Origin: Paraconexibacter antarcticus | GTDB taxonomy: Bacteria > Actinomycetota > Thermoleophilia > Solirubrobacterales > Solirubrobacteraceae | Length of the DNA: 64,000 nucleotides | NCBI RefSeq assembly: GCF_024220175.1 | Contig: NZ_CP098502.1 | Location: 3,228,514-3,292,513, forward strand | Direction: 5' to 3' | Shown: in pieces, positions 34,446 to 42,911 of the stretch | Numbering within the stretch: the stretch's first letter is position 1 | Layout of the letters: each line of letters starts with the position of its first letter | The notes under the pieces: model-generated | What the model saw: the letters and a program-made list of their open reading frames with translations, nothing else | Databases searched by the model: none | What the model was told of the DNA's origin: nothing | Translations under genes and position numbers: made by a program

Positions 34446-36791
34446 TCAGCGCAGCCGGCGGACCGTCTTCGCGTAGCGGCTGCGGGCGGTGCTGCCGGAC
34501 GTCGCGATGTACGTCGCCTCGAGCCTCACCGTCGCGCCGCGGGCGCCCCGTAGCGCCGTGCGCTGCCGGGCCGTGCGCGGCTTCAGGATCGCGGTGACGC
34601 GTCCGCGCCGGGCCCGCACCGCCGTCCGCAGGAGGACGCGCCGCGCCCGCAGCAGCCGCAGCGTGAGCCGGCCCGCCGGGAGCTTCGTCGCGCGGACGTG
34701 CAGGCCGAGCGCGAGCCGGTGGACCGTCGGCCGGGCCGCCGACAGCGCGATGACGAGCCGCGGGCGGATGCGGTCGGCGTGCCCGACGGTGTAGGGCAGC
34801 GCGGCGGTCGAGACGAGGCCGGCGCGGTCGCGGGCGAGGAGCGTCGCGACGTGCGGCCCGACCGTGTGGCGGAGCGCCGCGGTGAGGCCGCACCGGGCGA
34901 GTCCCGAGCCGCTGTCCGTCGCCCGGCAGCCCGGCGCCTTCGGCAGCTCGTTCGCCGGGTACCTGCGGCCCGGCACGATGCCGGTGGCCGTGGGCGTGCC
35001 GGGCGGCACCGTATCGAGCATGACCGTGACCGGCAGCGTCGTCGTCCCGCCGGCGCTCGTGGCCAGGCACGTCACCGCCGTGCTGCCCTGCGTCGTCACC
35101 GGGCGCGTGTCGCAGCCGCTCGTGGCGAAGACCGGCGAGTCCGGGTCGCCGACGGCGAAGCTCACCGTCGGGGGGCTCGTGTACCAGCCGTTGTCGCCCT
35201 GCGGCGTCGCCGGTGTGAGCGACGGCACGACGACCGGCGGCGTGGCGTCCAGCGCCGCGCGCACGACGCGGTCGGCGAGGAGGAAGCCCGTGCCGCAGTC
35301 GGGGTCCGGCGCGCCGGCCGTCGCGGTGCAGTCGATCGCGAACCCCGGCTGGGTGAGCAGCGCCGTGACCTGGTCGGCGGTGAGCGACGGCTTCGCCGAG
35401 CGGGCGAGCGCGGCGATCCCGGCGACGGAGGCGGCGCCCGCACTCGTGCCGCAGAACGTCTGGAAGCTGTGCGCGGGGACCGCCGGCACACCGGGCGACG
35501 CCGCGCGCGGAGGCGTCGCGACGCTCGTCGAGATGCAGTCGGCGCCGGCCACCTGCGGCTTCTGACGGACCTCGGGCGTGATGAGGACGCCGCCGCCCGC
35601 GTCGAAGCGGCGGGTCACCGGTCCGCGGGAGCTGTACGGCTCCGGGGTGTCCACGCCGGGGTCGGTCCACCGGACCGCGCCCACGGTGACGGCGCCACGC
35701 GCGGAGGCCGCGTCGGGGTTGATCGCCGGCGAGGCCGTCGGGTGCTGGATCGGGAAGGACACGGGCGCGCTGCCCTGCACGATGTACTTCATGAGCGGGG
35801 TCCCGGTCGTGCCGGCCGTCCGGCGGATCCGGAGGGCGACCGTCGTCGTGGCGCCCGTCGTGTTCGTCCAGTGGAGATGCTCGCGCGGGTTGCCGTTCGG
35901 GACGTTGTCGGTCATCGACGTGTCGAGGACGGTGCTCACGCCGGCGGCGTTGACGAGGAAGGCGTTCAGGTCGGTCGCCGCGTTGCCCCAGGGCTCGGCC
36001 CACTGCAGCTCGAGGTCCACCGAGGCGCCGTCCGGGACGACGGCGACCGTCTGGTAGGAGTCGCCGGGCGCGAAGGCCTCGTCGGTGTTCGTCGCGCCGG
36101 TCAGCGGGGTGAACGTCCCCTCCCAGCTCTGCCGGCCACGGTTGCCCGCCGAGGCGACGTAGACGACCCCCGCCGCGCGGGCGGCCTCGACGGCCTGCGC
36201 GATGATCCCGTCCTGGAAGAACGGCTCCTGCAGGAAGTAGACGTCGTCGACGATGACCCCGGCGCCCTGGGCGACGAGCTGCTCGATGGCCGTCCGCTTG
36301 CCGACCGGACCTTCCCCCGCGGTGCCCGACGCGAACACGAGGCTCGCGCCCGGCGCGCCGTCGGCGACGACCTCGCCGATCGCCCGGCCCTCGTCGAGCC
36401 CGAGGTTGTCGTCGTCGGAGAGGATCGAGACCGGCCCCGGGAACTCCGGCGACGCGAACGACGAGGCGCCGGTGGCCTCGTCGAAGGAGTCCGAGACGAT
36501 GCCGACCTTCACCCCCGCCCCGGTCGGGCCGAGCGCGCGGGCGGCGGGGCCGCCGCTGCGCGCTTCCCCCTCGGTCATCGTCGGGCCGTAGTCGGACCCG
36601 GCCGGCGGCACCGAGGAGATGTTGCGGACGAGGCCGAGCGCCGCGATGTCGTCCAGCCGCGCCGGGTCGACCCAGCCCTCGAAGGTGACGTACGGCGCGG
36701 CGTCCGCGACGAGCGCATGCTCGAGCCCGGCGTGCCGGAGCGCAGCGGCGGCGTCGGCGGCGCTCCCGTCGACCTGCACGTCGGCGAGCAC
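34446..36791 (-). CDS. Secreted S8-like serine peptidase (variant)
   Basis: 781 residues are readable from a GTG at 36791, but good coding potential continues upstream in the same frame to about 36935, and the signal peptide is in a different frame (36934-37008). The subtilisin fold shows Asp in VGIVSDSFDEATG, the oxyanion region GVVYVASAGNRG, and Ser in FCGTSAGAASVAG. In place of the His-Gly catalytic segment it has DEGRAIGEVV. The C-terminal 230 residues are beta-rich, including a GxY-HYR-like WYTSPPTVSF domain and a basic Arg-rich tail. It probably acts outside the cell, if expressed. Confidence 0.85.
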   Translation of the reverse strand: MLADVQVDGSAADAAAALRHAGLEHALVADAAPYVTFEGWVDPARLDDIAALGLVRNISSVPPAGSDYGPTMTEGEARSGGPAARALGPTGAGVKVGIVSDSFDEATGASSFASPEFPGPVSILSDDDNLGLDEGRAIGEVVADGAPGASLVFASGTAGEGPVGKRTAIEQLVAQGAGVIVDDVYFLQEPFFQDGIIAQAVEAARAAGVVYVASAGNRGRQSWEGTFTPLTGATNTDEAFAPGDSYQTVAVVPDGASVDLELQWAEPWGNAATDLNAFLVNAAGVSTVLDTSMTDNVPNGNPREHLHWTNTTGATTTVALRIRRTAGTTGTPLMKYIVQGSAPVSFPIQHPTASPAINPDAASARGAVTVGAVRWTDPGVDTPEPYSSRGPVTRRFDAGGGVLITPEVRQKPQVAGADCISTSVATPPRAASPGVPAVPAHSFQTFCGTSAGAASVAGIAALARSAKPSLTADQVTALLTQPGFAIDCTATAGAPDPDCGTGFLLADRVVRAALDATPPVVVPSLTPATPQGDNGWYTSPPTVSFAVGDPDSPVFATSGCDTRPVTTQGSTAVTCLATSAGGTTTLPVTVMLDTVPPGTPTATGIVPGRRYPANELPKAPGCRATDSGSGLARCGLTAALRHTVGPHVATLLARDRAGLVSTAALPYTVGHADRIRPRLVIALSAARPTVHRLALGLHVRATKLPAGRLTLRLLRARRVLLRTAVRARRGRVTAILKPRTARQRTALRGARGATVRLEATYIATSGSTARSRYAKTVRRLR

Positions 36792-36933
36792 CGCGCCGGG
36801 GGGGCTCGTCAGCAGCCCCTTCTTCCGGGCGGCCGCGCCGACGTCCCTGCCGGCCCGGCGGACGTCCGCGACGGCGCGCAGCGCCGAGTCGACCTTCGCC
36901 GCCGCCGGTGTCCCGGCGGCCGGAGCCGCGTGC

Positions 36934-37008
36934 GAGCAGCCCGGCGACGCCGAGCACCCCGACCGCCGCCGCTGCCCCCAGCCACGTCCGCGTCATGCCG
37001 CCGCCCAT
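36934..37008 (-). other. Signal-peptide segment of the S8-like peptidase, out of frame
   Basis: The ATG at 37008 (or 36996) begins MTRTWLGAAAAVGVLGVAGLLA, a typical Sec signal peptide, directly upstream of the peptidase on the minus strand. In this frame the sequence then turns into Arg-rich nonsense. Shifting frame in CTCGCACGCGG (about 36928-36936) continues smoothly as HAAPAAGTPAAAKVDS and on into the peptidase. Loss of two bases from a GC repeat would explain it. Confidence 0.7.
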
Positions 37009-37042
37009 TGTCGCAGCGGCCCGAGGCGTGCGGCGCCGGTGG

Positions 37043-37756
37043 TCAGCGCCTGACCAGCGTCGTCTTCCACGCGAGCGCGTCGCCCGAACGCGCGACCGGC
37101 TCGAATCCGGCGCCCCGCAGACGGCCGAGGGACTCCAGGACGCGCTCGAGCGGAGCCGGCTGCGCCCAGCGCAGGCACAGGGCGCGGACGTCGACGGGCG
37201 TGCGGAGGATGTGGTCCACGAGCCGGTACTCAGCCCCGTCGACGGCGACGCACAGCAGGTCCACGTGCGCGTGTCCCTCCTCTTCCAGCGCGCCCGCGAG
37301 CGACCGTGCCGGCGCGCTGAAGCTCTCGTGCGAGCCGCGCAGGTCGGTCGGCCGGTGGGCCTGGTAGCCGCCGAGCCGCGGGGCGTGGACGGTGACCGTC
37401 CCGTCGGTGTCCCACAGCGCGACCGGCTGGAAGGCGACGCGCGGCTCGCGGGCGGCGACGCGCGCCACGTGCTCCGCCGCGCGCGGGTCGGCGTCGTAGA
37501 GGTGGACAGTGCAGCCGAAGCGGGCGACGATCCCCGGCGCGACGCCGCCGTCCGGCCCGGTCCCGGCGACGTAGACGACGCTGCCGGCGTCGAGCGCGTC
37601 GCCCGGTACCTCGAAGCCGCCGGCCCGCACGTCGCCGACCGTCACCAGGCCGGGGAGCGGCGCGGCGATCACGGCGCGGCGGAAGGCCGCAGCCTGTTGG
37701 CGGTCGCGCAGCAGGCCCGCGGCGCGCCGCAGAGCTCCTTGCGCCCCGGCGGTCAT
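37043..37756 (-). CDS. FkbM-family methyltransferase-like protein
   Basis: 237 residues with a Rossmann methyltransferase core: VVYVAGTGPDGGVAPGIVARFG with HLYDADPRAAEHVAR as the SAM-binding motif and acidic post, then VDLLCVAVDGAEYRLVDHIL, an FkbM-type element. FkbM proteins are SAM-dependent O-methyltransferases of sugars and polyketides. Motif I is looser than usual, so enzymatic activity is likely but not certain. It lies 36 bases from the start of the peptidase on the same strand. Confidence 0.75.
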   Translation of the reverse strand: MTAGAQGALRRAAGLLRDRQQAAAFRRAVIAAPLPGLVTVGDVRAGGFEVPGDALDAGSVVYVAGTGPDGGVAPGIVARFGCTVHLYDADPRAAEHVARVAAREPRVAFQPVALWDTDGTVTVHAPRLGGYQAHRPTDLRGSHESFSAPARSLAGALEEEGHAHVDLLCVAVDGAEYRLVDHILRTPVDVRALCLRWAQPAPLERVLESLGRLRGAGFEPVARSGDALAWKTTLVRR

Positions 37757-37801
37757 CGTCGGGAGCCTACCCGCGCCGCTGCCGGGCGGCGCCCGGACCG
37801 G

Positions 37802-38629
37802 TCACCGGGCGCGGACGAAGAGCGTCTGATGGGACTGCCCAAGCCCGCCGTCGGCGTCGTGGAGCGCCGAGACCGCCCACCCGATGCCGGTGGGCTCGAT
37901 CCGGGTGACCGCGTCCATGAGGATCCATTCCCCGACCGGCTCGCGGATGAGGGTGATCGTCAGGTCGGTGTTGACGAAGACGTGCGTGTCGAAGCCGACG
38001 ACGCGGCTGACGCCGTTCCCGAAGTCCGCCGCGGTGCACACGCGCGCGGCCGGGCACGGCGGCTCGTCGTCGACGAGGTCGCGCGCGAGGCGCATCCACA
38101 CGAGGGCAGGCCCGACCTCGTTCACCGAGCCGCGGGCGAAGCGGATCTCCATCCCGGTGCGGTGCATGCCCTCGGCGGCCCCGCTCGCGTCGGGCGGGAA
38201 CGGCGAGTCGACCGCGTCCTGCGGCGCCGGCGGGGGTGGCAGGAGCGGCGGGGTCGCCGCCTCGGGTGGCAGCTCGCCGGCCTCGCCGGGCGCCAGGGCC
38301 ACCGCCCGCGCCAGGAGCAGCGGCCGGCCGACGGTGTCGCTGAGCGTCGCCTCGAGGAGCCGGAAGTTCCGGCCCGGCTTGACGACGGCGGTGGCGACGC
38401 GGACCGGCGCCAGCGGGACCGGGCCGAGGAACTCGAACGTCAGCCGCGCGAGCCGCGCGCCCGCGGCGAGCTCGTCCAGGTGCTGGGCGATGAGCGCGGT
38501 GGGTGCGCCGCCGTGCATCGCCTGCGGATCCCAGGGTCCGCGGGCGTGCGCGCTCGGCACGAAGACCTCACGCTCACGGCGGAACAGCGGCGCGGCGGGG
38601 TCGGTGTCGGGGAAGACGGGACGGCTCAC
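37802..38629 (-). CDS. Acyl-CoA thioesterase-like, double hotdog (TesB-like)
   Basis: 275 residues. The first hotdog shows GPWDPQAMHGGAPTALIAQ, RLTFEFLGPVPLAPV and RNFRLLEATLSD; the second shows VWMRLARDLVDDEPP, AADFGNGVSRVV, FVNTDLTITLIREPVGEWILMD and the C-terminal GLGQSHQTLFVR. This pattern is the actinobacterial TesB-like family hydrolysing acyl-CoA thioesters. Substrate chain length is unknown. Confidence 0.88.
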   Translation of the reverse strand: MSRPVFPDTDPAAPLFRREREVFVPSAHARGPWDPQAMHGGAPTALIAQHLDELAAGARLARLTFEFLGPVPLAPVRVATAVVKPGRNFRLLEATLSDTVGRPLLLARAVALAPGEAGELPPEAATPPLLPPPPAPQDAVDSPFPPDASGAAEGMHRTGMEIRFARGSVNEVGPALVWMRLARDLVDDEPPCPAARVCTAADFGNGVSRVVGFDTHVFVNTDLTITLIREPVGEWILMDAVTRIEPTGIGWAVSALHDADGGLGQSHQTLFVRAR

Positions 38630-38656
38630 CCGGTCACCTTACGAATCGCGGTGGAC

Positions 38657-39445
38657 TCAGTACCTCCCGGCGGCCGCGACCTGCGCGATGACCTTCGACA
38701 GCCGGCCGCCCTGCCAGGCGATCGGCGAGCTGCCCTCGTCCTCGACGACGAGCGTCGCGCCGGGGATCGCGGCGGCGTACGCCTCCCCCACCCAGAGCGG
38801 GTGGCCGGGGTCGGCCTCGTCGCGGTCGGCGACGATGACGGTCGGGACGTCCGGCAGCGCGGCGAGGTCGGCGACGCGGTCGAACGGGACCGAGCGCGGC
38901 ACCTGCTCGAGGGCGTCGGCCACCGCCGCGGGGTGCTCGTGGGCGCCGAGGCGCTGACGCAGGACCTTCGTCACCGTCTCACGCCACTGCTCCGGGACGC
39001 CGGGGTCGCCGTAGGCGTCGACGAAGCCCTCCACGCCCCCGCTCCGCAGCCCGGCGGCGAGCCGGTCCCAGCGGTCGAGGTCGCGTTCTGTGTCCTCGTG
39101 GTGCGCGGGCGTGATGACGACGAGGCCCGCGACGCGCCCGGGGTCGGCGAGCGCGAGGCGCAGCAGGGTGTGGGCGCCCATCGACGCCCCCGCGAGGACC
39201 GCGCGCTCGAGGCCGCGCTCGTCCAGGACCCGCGCGAGGTCGTCGGCGAGGGCCGGGTAGTCGTAGCGGTCGCCCGGGCCGCTCCCGCCGTGCCCGCGGG
39301 CGTCGTAGGCGATGACGCGGTGACCGGAGCGCTCGAGGGCCTTCGACCCCATCACGACGTAGCGATGGGTCGCGGTGAGGCCGTGGAGCAGGACGACGGC
39401 CGGACCGGAGCCGCGGTCCTCCACGTGCAGGTCGGGGTCGGGCAT
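38657..39445 (-). CDS. Alpha/beta-fold hydrolase
   Basis: 262 residues of the alpha/beta-hydrolase-1 type: VVLLHGLTATHRY oxyanion loop, AYDARGHGGSG, nucleophile elbow LAGASMGAHT and acid Asp in VIVADRDEADPG. The terminal His is not in the usual GHxxxxE position; the end reads EDEGSSPIAWQGGRLSKVI, a form I have seen in related actinobacterial proteins. Substrate unknown. It begins 66 bases from the divergent thioredoxin gene. Confidence 0.87.
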   Translation of the reverse strand: MPDPDLHVEDRGSGPAVVLLHGLTATHRYVVMGSKALERSGHRVIAYDARGHGGSGPGDRYDYPALADDLARVLDERGLERAVLAGASMGAHTLLRLALADPGRVAGLVVITPAHHEDTERDLDRWDRLAAGLRSGGVEGFVDAYGDPGVPEQWRETVTKVLRQRLGAHEHPAAVADALEQVPRSVPFDRVADLAALPDVPTVIVADRDEADPGHPLWVGEAYAAAIPGATLVVEDEGSSPIAWQGGRLSKVIAQVAAAGRY

Positions 39446-39511
39446 GGGCCCCCCACCCTACGACCCGCGGCGGCCGGGCCCCCGGCGGGCAGCGCTCCTA
39501 CACTCCTCGGC

Positions 39512-40255
39512 ATGACCGTGATCGAGACGACCGAGACCGACTTCCAGCGGGACGTCATCGACCGCTCGCACGAGACGCCGGTCGTCGTCGACTTCTGGGC
39601 GCCGTGGTGCGGGCCGTGCCGTCAGCTCACGCCGGTTCTCGAGAAGATGGCCGCCGCGGCCGAGGGCGCCGTCGTCCTCGCGAAGATCAACACCGACGAC
39701 CACCCGGGCATCTCGCAGTCGTTCGGGGTCCAGGGCATCCCCGCGGTGAAGGCGTTCGTCGACGGGAAGATCGTCGACGAGTTCGTCGGCGCCAAGCCGC
39801 CCGCCGAGGTCCAGCGGTTCTTCGCCCGGCTCATCCCGTCCGAGGCGGACCTCGCCAGCGAGGGCGGCGACGAGGAGTCGCTCCGGCGCGCGCTCGCCGC
39901 CGAGCCCGGCCACGCCGCGGCCTCGCTGAAGCTCGCCCGCCTCCTGCTCGCCCGCGGCGACGACACCGAGGCCCTGGCGGTGCTCGAGAAGGTCCGCGGG
40001 AGCTTCCAGGCCGACGGGCTCGCCGCCCGCATCCGCATCGCCGCCGACCCCGAGCTCGACCTCGGCGACGCCCTCACCGCGCTCGACGAGGGCCGCGAGG
40101 CCGACGGGCTCGACGTCCTCCTCGACCGGGTGCAGCGCTTCCCGCCGCACCGCGACGAGCTGCGCGCGGTCATCGTCGGCGTGCTCGACGCGCTCGGCGT
40201 CGAGCATCCGCTCGCGCGGGACACGCGGCGGCGCCTGGCCGCCGCGCTCTACTAG
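39512..40255 (+). CDS. Thioredoxin with TPR domain (CnoX/YbbN-like co-chaperone)
   Basis: 247 residues. Residues 1-108 are a thioredoxin fold with the complete WAPWCGPC motif (Cys33, Cys36) and the cis-Pro in VQGIPAVKAF. Residues 125-247 are tetratricopeptide-like helices (SLRRALAAEPGHAAASLKLARLLLARGD, ALAVLEKVRG). This architecture is CnoX/YbbN, a holdase that protects proteins from oxidative damage. Unlike E. coli CnoX, which lost one Cys, this one keeps an active CxxC. Confidence 0.93.
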   Translation: MTVIETTETDFQRDVIDRSHETPVVVDFWAPWCGPCRQLTPVLEKMAAAAEGAVVLAKINTDDHPGISQSFGVQGIPAVKAFVDGKIVDEFVGAKPPAEVQRFFARLIPSEADLASEGGDEESLRRALAAEPGHAAASLKLARLLLARGDDTEALAVLEKVRGSFQADGLAARIRIAADPELDLGDALTALDEGREADGLDVLLDRVQRFPPHRDELRAVIVGVLDALGVEHPLARDTRRRLAAALY

Positions 40256-40262
40256 GCGCCCG

Positions 40263-40751
40263 TCAGGAGACGAGCGTCGCGCTGCCCGTGGCGGGCAGCA
40301 GCGTCGGCAGCGGCGCGCAGCTCGACACGTGGGTCACCGGGACCGGCAGGAACTGGACGGCGGTCGCGTGGCCGTTGCCGTCGACGGTCATCGAGATGAG
40401 GACGCCCGAGTTGATCTGCGAGAAGAGCGAGGGGCTGCTGCTCGCGATCGGGTAGAAGAGGCCCATCCGGTTGCCGCGCACGTCGAGGCAGGTGACGGGA
40501 CCCGCCAAGTGCATGAGGGTCAGCGGGCCCGCGGTGGTCCAGGCGTCGAACGTGCCCTTCGCGGTGCTCGGGGCCTGGTCGGCCTGCCGGGTCGCGTGGA
40601 AGGTCAGATGGAACGAGCCGCTCGTGACGTCGGCGTCGGCCTTCTGGACCGGGGCGGCGGCCCCGGCCGGCGTGGCGCCCGCCGCGACGGCGGTGAGCGC
40701 GCCGGCGACGGCGACGACCGTGGTGAAGGTCCTGCGTGCGCTGCGGTACAT
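40263..40751 (-). CDS. Secreted hypothetical protein
   Basis: 162 residues. A signal peptide covers residues 1-32 (TTVVAVAGALTAVAAGATPAGA). The mature part (GSFHLTFHATRQADQAP, CLDVRGNRMGLFYPI, HVSSCAP) looks like a small beta-sandwich with two Cys. Gene-finding features are native; no family is recognised. It is convergent with cnoX (7-bp gap). The 221-bp region to the divergent SDR gene contains CCCCCATGCGGGGG at about 40904 but nothing else I can name. Confidence 0.75.
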   Translation of the reverse strand: MYRSARRTFTTVVAVAGALTAVAAGATPAGAAAPVQKADADVTSGSFHLTFHATRQADQAPSTAKGTFDAWTTAGPLTLMHLAGPVTCLDVRGNRMGLFYPIASSSPSLFSQINSGVLISMTVDGNGHATAVQFLPVPVTHVSSCAPLPTLLPATGSATLVS

Positions 40752-40972
40752 CGCGTCTCCCCTGCTCGTGGCCGCGCCCTGCGCGCGCCCTGCCCGTAAG
40801 TGTGACCGCAGGAGCGACCGGAGAACCGTCGTTCACGGCAGATGGCGCGTCGGCGGCCGCCCGGCGTCGACCGGATCGTCCGTCGGCGCCGCCACCGCGT
40901 CAACCCCCATGCGGGGGGAGAAGTGCCGCGGGCCGCTTCCGCGCGCGCACGTCACCTGCTTGCCTGAGCCGC

Positions 40973-42088
40973 ATGACGCTGCTGCTGACCGGTGCGACGG
41001 GCTTCCTCGGGATGGAGCTCCTCGTCCGCGCCGTCGAGGCCGACGACCGCGACGTCATCTGCGTCATCCGCGCCGCCGACGACGCGCACGCCGCCCGGCG
41101 GCTCGCGGACACGCTCGCCCGGCTCTACGGCGACGAGGTCCCGCCGGCGGCGGACCGTCGCCTCCGCGCCGTCGCGGGTGACCTCGAGCGCGACGGGCTC
41201 GGCCTGGGCGACGCGGCGCGGGCCGACGTCGCCGCCACCGTCACGCGCATCGTCCACAGCGCCGCGACGATCAGCTTCGACCTCCCGCTCGAGGAGGCCC
41301 GGGCGGTGAACGTCGCCGGCACCCGGCAGGTCCTCGCCCTCGGCCGGGCGATCCACGCCGACGGGCGCCTGGAGCGTTACGTGCACGTCTCGACGGCCTA
41401 CGTCGCCGGGCGTCACGCCGGGGCGGTCGCCGAGGACGACCGCACGGTCGCCGGCGAGCCGCGCAACACCTACGAGCAGACCAAGCGCGAGGCCGAGGCG
41501 CTCGTGTTCGCCGCGATGGACGACGGGCTGCCCGTCGTCGTCGCACGGCCGAGCATCGTCGTCGGCGACTCGCACACCGGCTGGACCCCGGCGTTCAACG
41601 TCCTCTACTTCCCGCTGCGGGCGCTCGCCCGGCGGCTGCTCGTCGAGGTCCCGGCCGACCCCGCGAGCCTCGTCGACGCCGTCCCGATCGACTACGTGGC
41701 GGACGCGATCACCCACCTCGCGACGACCGACGGGCCGGTGAGCGGCGCCTACCACCTCACCGCGGGCGGCGACGTGCCGTCGCTCGGCGCGATGCTCGAG
41801 GTGGCCTGCGGGATCCTCGGCTGCCCGGTCCCGCGCGTCGAGGCGCCGACCGCGGTGCTGGACGCCGAGGCCGGCGACCACCAGGGCGGCGTCTTCGTCC
41901 CGTACTTCGACGTGCACAGCCACTACGAGACGGCCCGGGCGCGCGCGGTGCTCGAGCCCGCCGGCATCACGTGCCCGCCGCTGCTCTCGTACTTCACGCG
42001 CCTGACCGACTACGCCCTGGCCGCGAACTGGGGCAAGACGGGCGTGCCCCGCGCCGAGGCCGTGCGCGACGCCGCTGTGCGCGTCTAG
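40973..42088 (+). CDS. Thioester-reductase-like SDR protein
   Basis: 371 residues of the extended short-chain dehydrogenase group. The NAD(P) motif is TGATGFLG at residues 6-13, then VICVIRAADDAHAARRL, RIVHSAATISFDL, VHVSTAYVAG, NTYEQTKREAE (catalytic Tyr-x-x-x-Lys equivalent) and VARPSIVVGDSHTGWTP. This matches NAD_binding_4/thioester reductase domains and fatty acyl-CoA reductases. It probably reduces a fatty acyl thioester or modifies a lipid-linked sugar. The wax-ester synthase 8 kb upstream would be a plausible pathway partner. Confidence 0.88.
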   Translation: MTLLLTGATGFLGMELLVRAVEADDRDVICVIRAADDAHAARRLADTLARLYGDEVPPAADRRLRAVAGDLERDGLGLGDAARADVAATVTRIVHSAATISFDLPLEEARAVNVAGTRQVLALGRAIHADGRLERYVHVSTAYVAGRHAGAVAEDDRTVAGEPRNTYEQTKREAEALVFAAMDDGLPVVVARPSIVVGDSHTGWTPAFNVLYFPLRALARRLLVEVPADPASLVDAVPIDYVADAITHLATTDGPVSGAYHLTAGGDVPSLGAMLEVACGILGCPVPRVEAPTAVLDAEAGDHQGGVFVPYFDVHSHYETARARAVLEPAGITCPPLLSYFTRLTDYALAANWGKTGVPRAEAVRDAAVRV

Positions 42089-42111
42089 CCGCGCCCTCCC
42101 CGCGTCCGTCC

Positions 42112-42885
42112 TCAGCCGAGGATGTGGTCCTTCAGCGCGCCGGCGCTGAGCTGCGGCTGCTCCCACCAGAACATGTGCCCGACGCCGTCCCACACCTCGA
42201 GCGAGGCGCCCGGGACGAGCGAGGCGATGAGCTCCCCGTTGGCCGCCGGGAGCATCTGGTCCTCGCGGCCGTGGAGGACGAGCGTCGGCGCCGTGATCTG
42301 CGCCAGCCGGTCGTGCGTGTCGTGGGCCAGGCAGGCCTGCATCTGGAGCATGATCGTCGCGACCTTCGCGGGCGCGGCCAGGGCCATCGCACGGAAGCTG
42401 TCGTAGTGCGCGGCCTGCCGGCGGAACTCCGCCGAGACGTTCACCTCGTACCCGACGCGGATCGCCTCCTCGCGGTCGCCGGACGTCATCGCGGCGCCGA
42501 GCTTCGCCATCGTCTCCTGAGGCGTGAGCTGCGAGCCCGGGCCGCCGCAGAACGTGCAGCCGAGCGTCAGCGTCCGGATCCGGCCGGGGTACGCGAGGGC
42601 GAGCTCCTGGGCGACCATGCCGCCCATCGAGATGCCGAGGACGTGCGCGCTCTCCCAGCCGAGCGTGTCCAGCAGGCCGGCGGCGTCCTCGGCGAGGTCC
42701 TTGATCGTGAAGGGGTCGTTCGCCGCCGGCGACAGCCCGATGCCGCGGTGGTCGTAGCTCACCGTCCGCAGGTCGTCCTGCAGCGCGGAGAGGAACTCCT
42801 CCCCCCACGAGAGGTGGGTGCCGCTCATCCCCTGGATGAGGAGCAGGGGCTCGCCGTCGCCGCCGAGGACGTGGTGCAGATCCAT
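42112..42885 (-). CDS. Alpha/beta-fold hydrolase
   Basis: 257 residues from MDLHHVLGGDGEPLLLIQGMSGTH. It has the oxyanion GMSG loop, SYDHRGIGLS, nucleophile elbow VLGISMGGMVAQ, the acid Asp in VLHGREDQMLP and His in GVGHMFWWEQP. The WDGVGHMFWWEQP ending is typical of a large group of actinobacterial esterases with unknown substrates. Its start is 27 bases from the stop of dinB upstream on the same strand. Confidence 0.9.
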   Translation of the reverse strand: MDLHHVLGGDGEPLLLIQGMSGTHLSWGEEFLSALQDDLRTVSYDHRGIGLSPAANDPFTIKDLAEDAAGLLDTLGWESAHVLGISMGGMVAQELALAYPGRIRTLTLGCTFCGGPGSQLTPQETMAKLGAAMTSGDREEAIRVGYEVNVSAEFRRQAAHYDSFRAMALAAPAKVATIMLQMQACLAHDTHDRLAQITAPTLVLHGREDQMLPAANGELIASLVPGASLEVWDGVGHMFWWEQPQLSAGALKDHILG

Positions 42886-42911
42886 GGCGCGCGAGTCTAG
42901 GGATGCGCGCT

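Noticed and set aside
36792..37008. Signal-peptide frame continuing as a separate gene
   Set aside because: After residue 24 the frame becomes Arg-rich and continues antisense-like; better explained by a frameshift into the peptidase.
40752..40972. CCCCCATGCGGGGG palindrome upstream of the SDR gene
   Set aside because: Only 5 bp per arm in very GC-rich sequence; expected by chance and not listed as a site.
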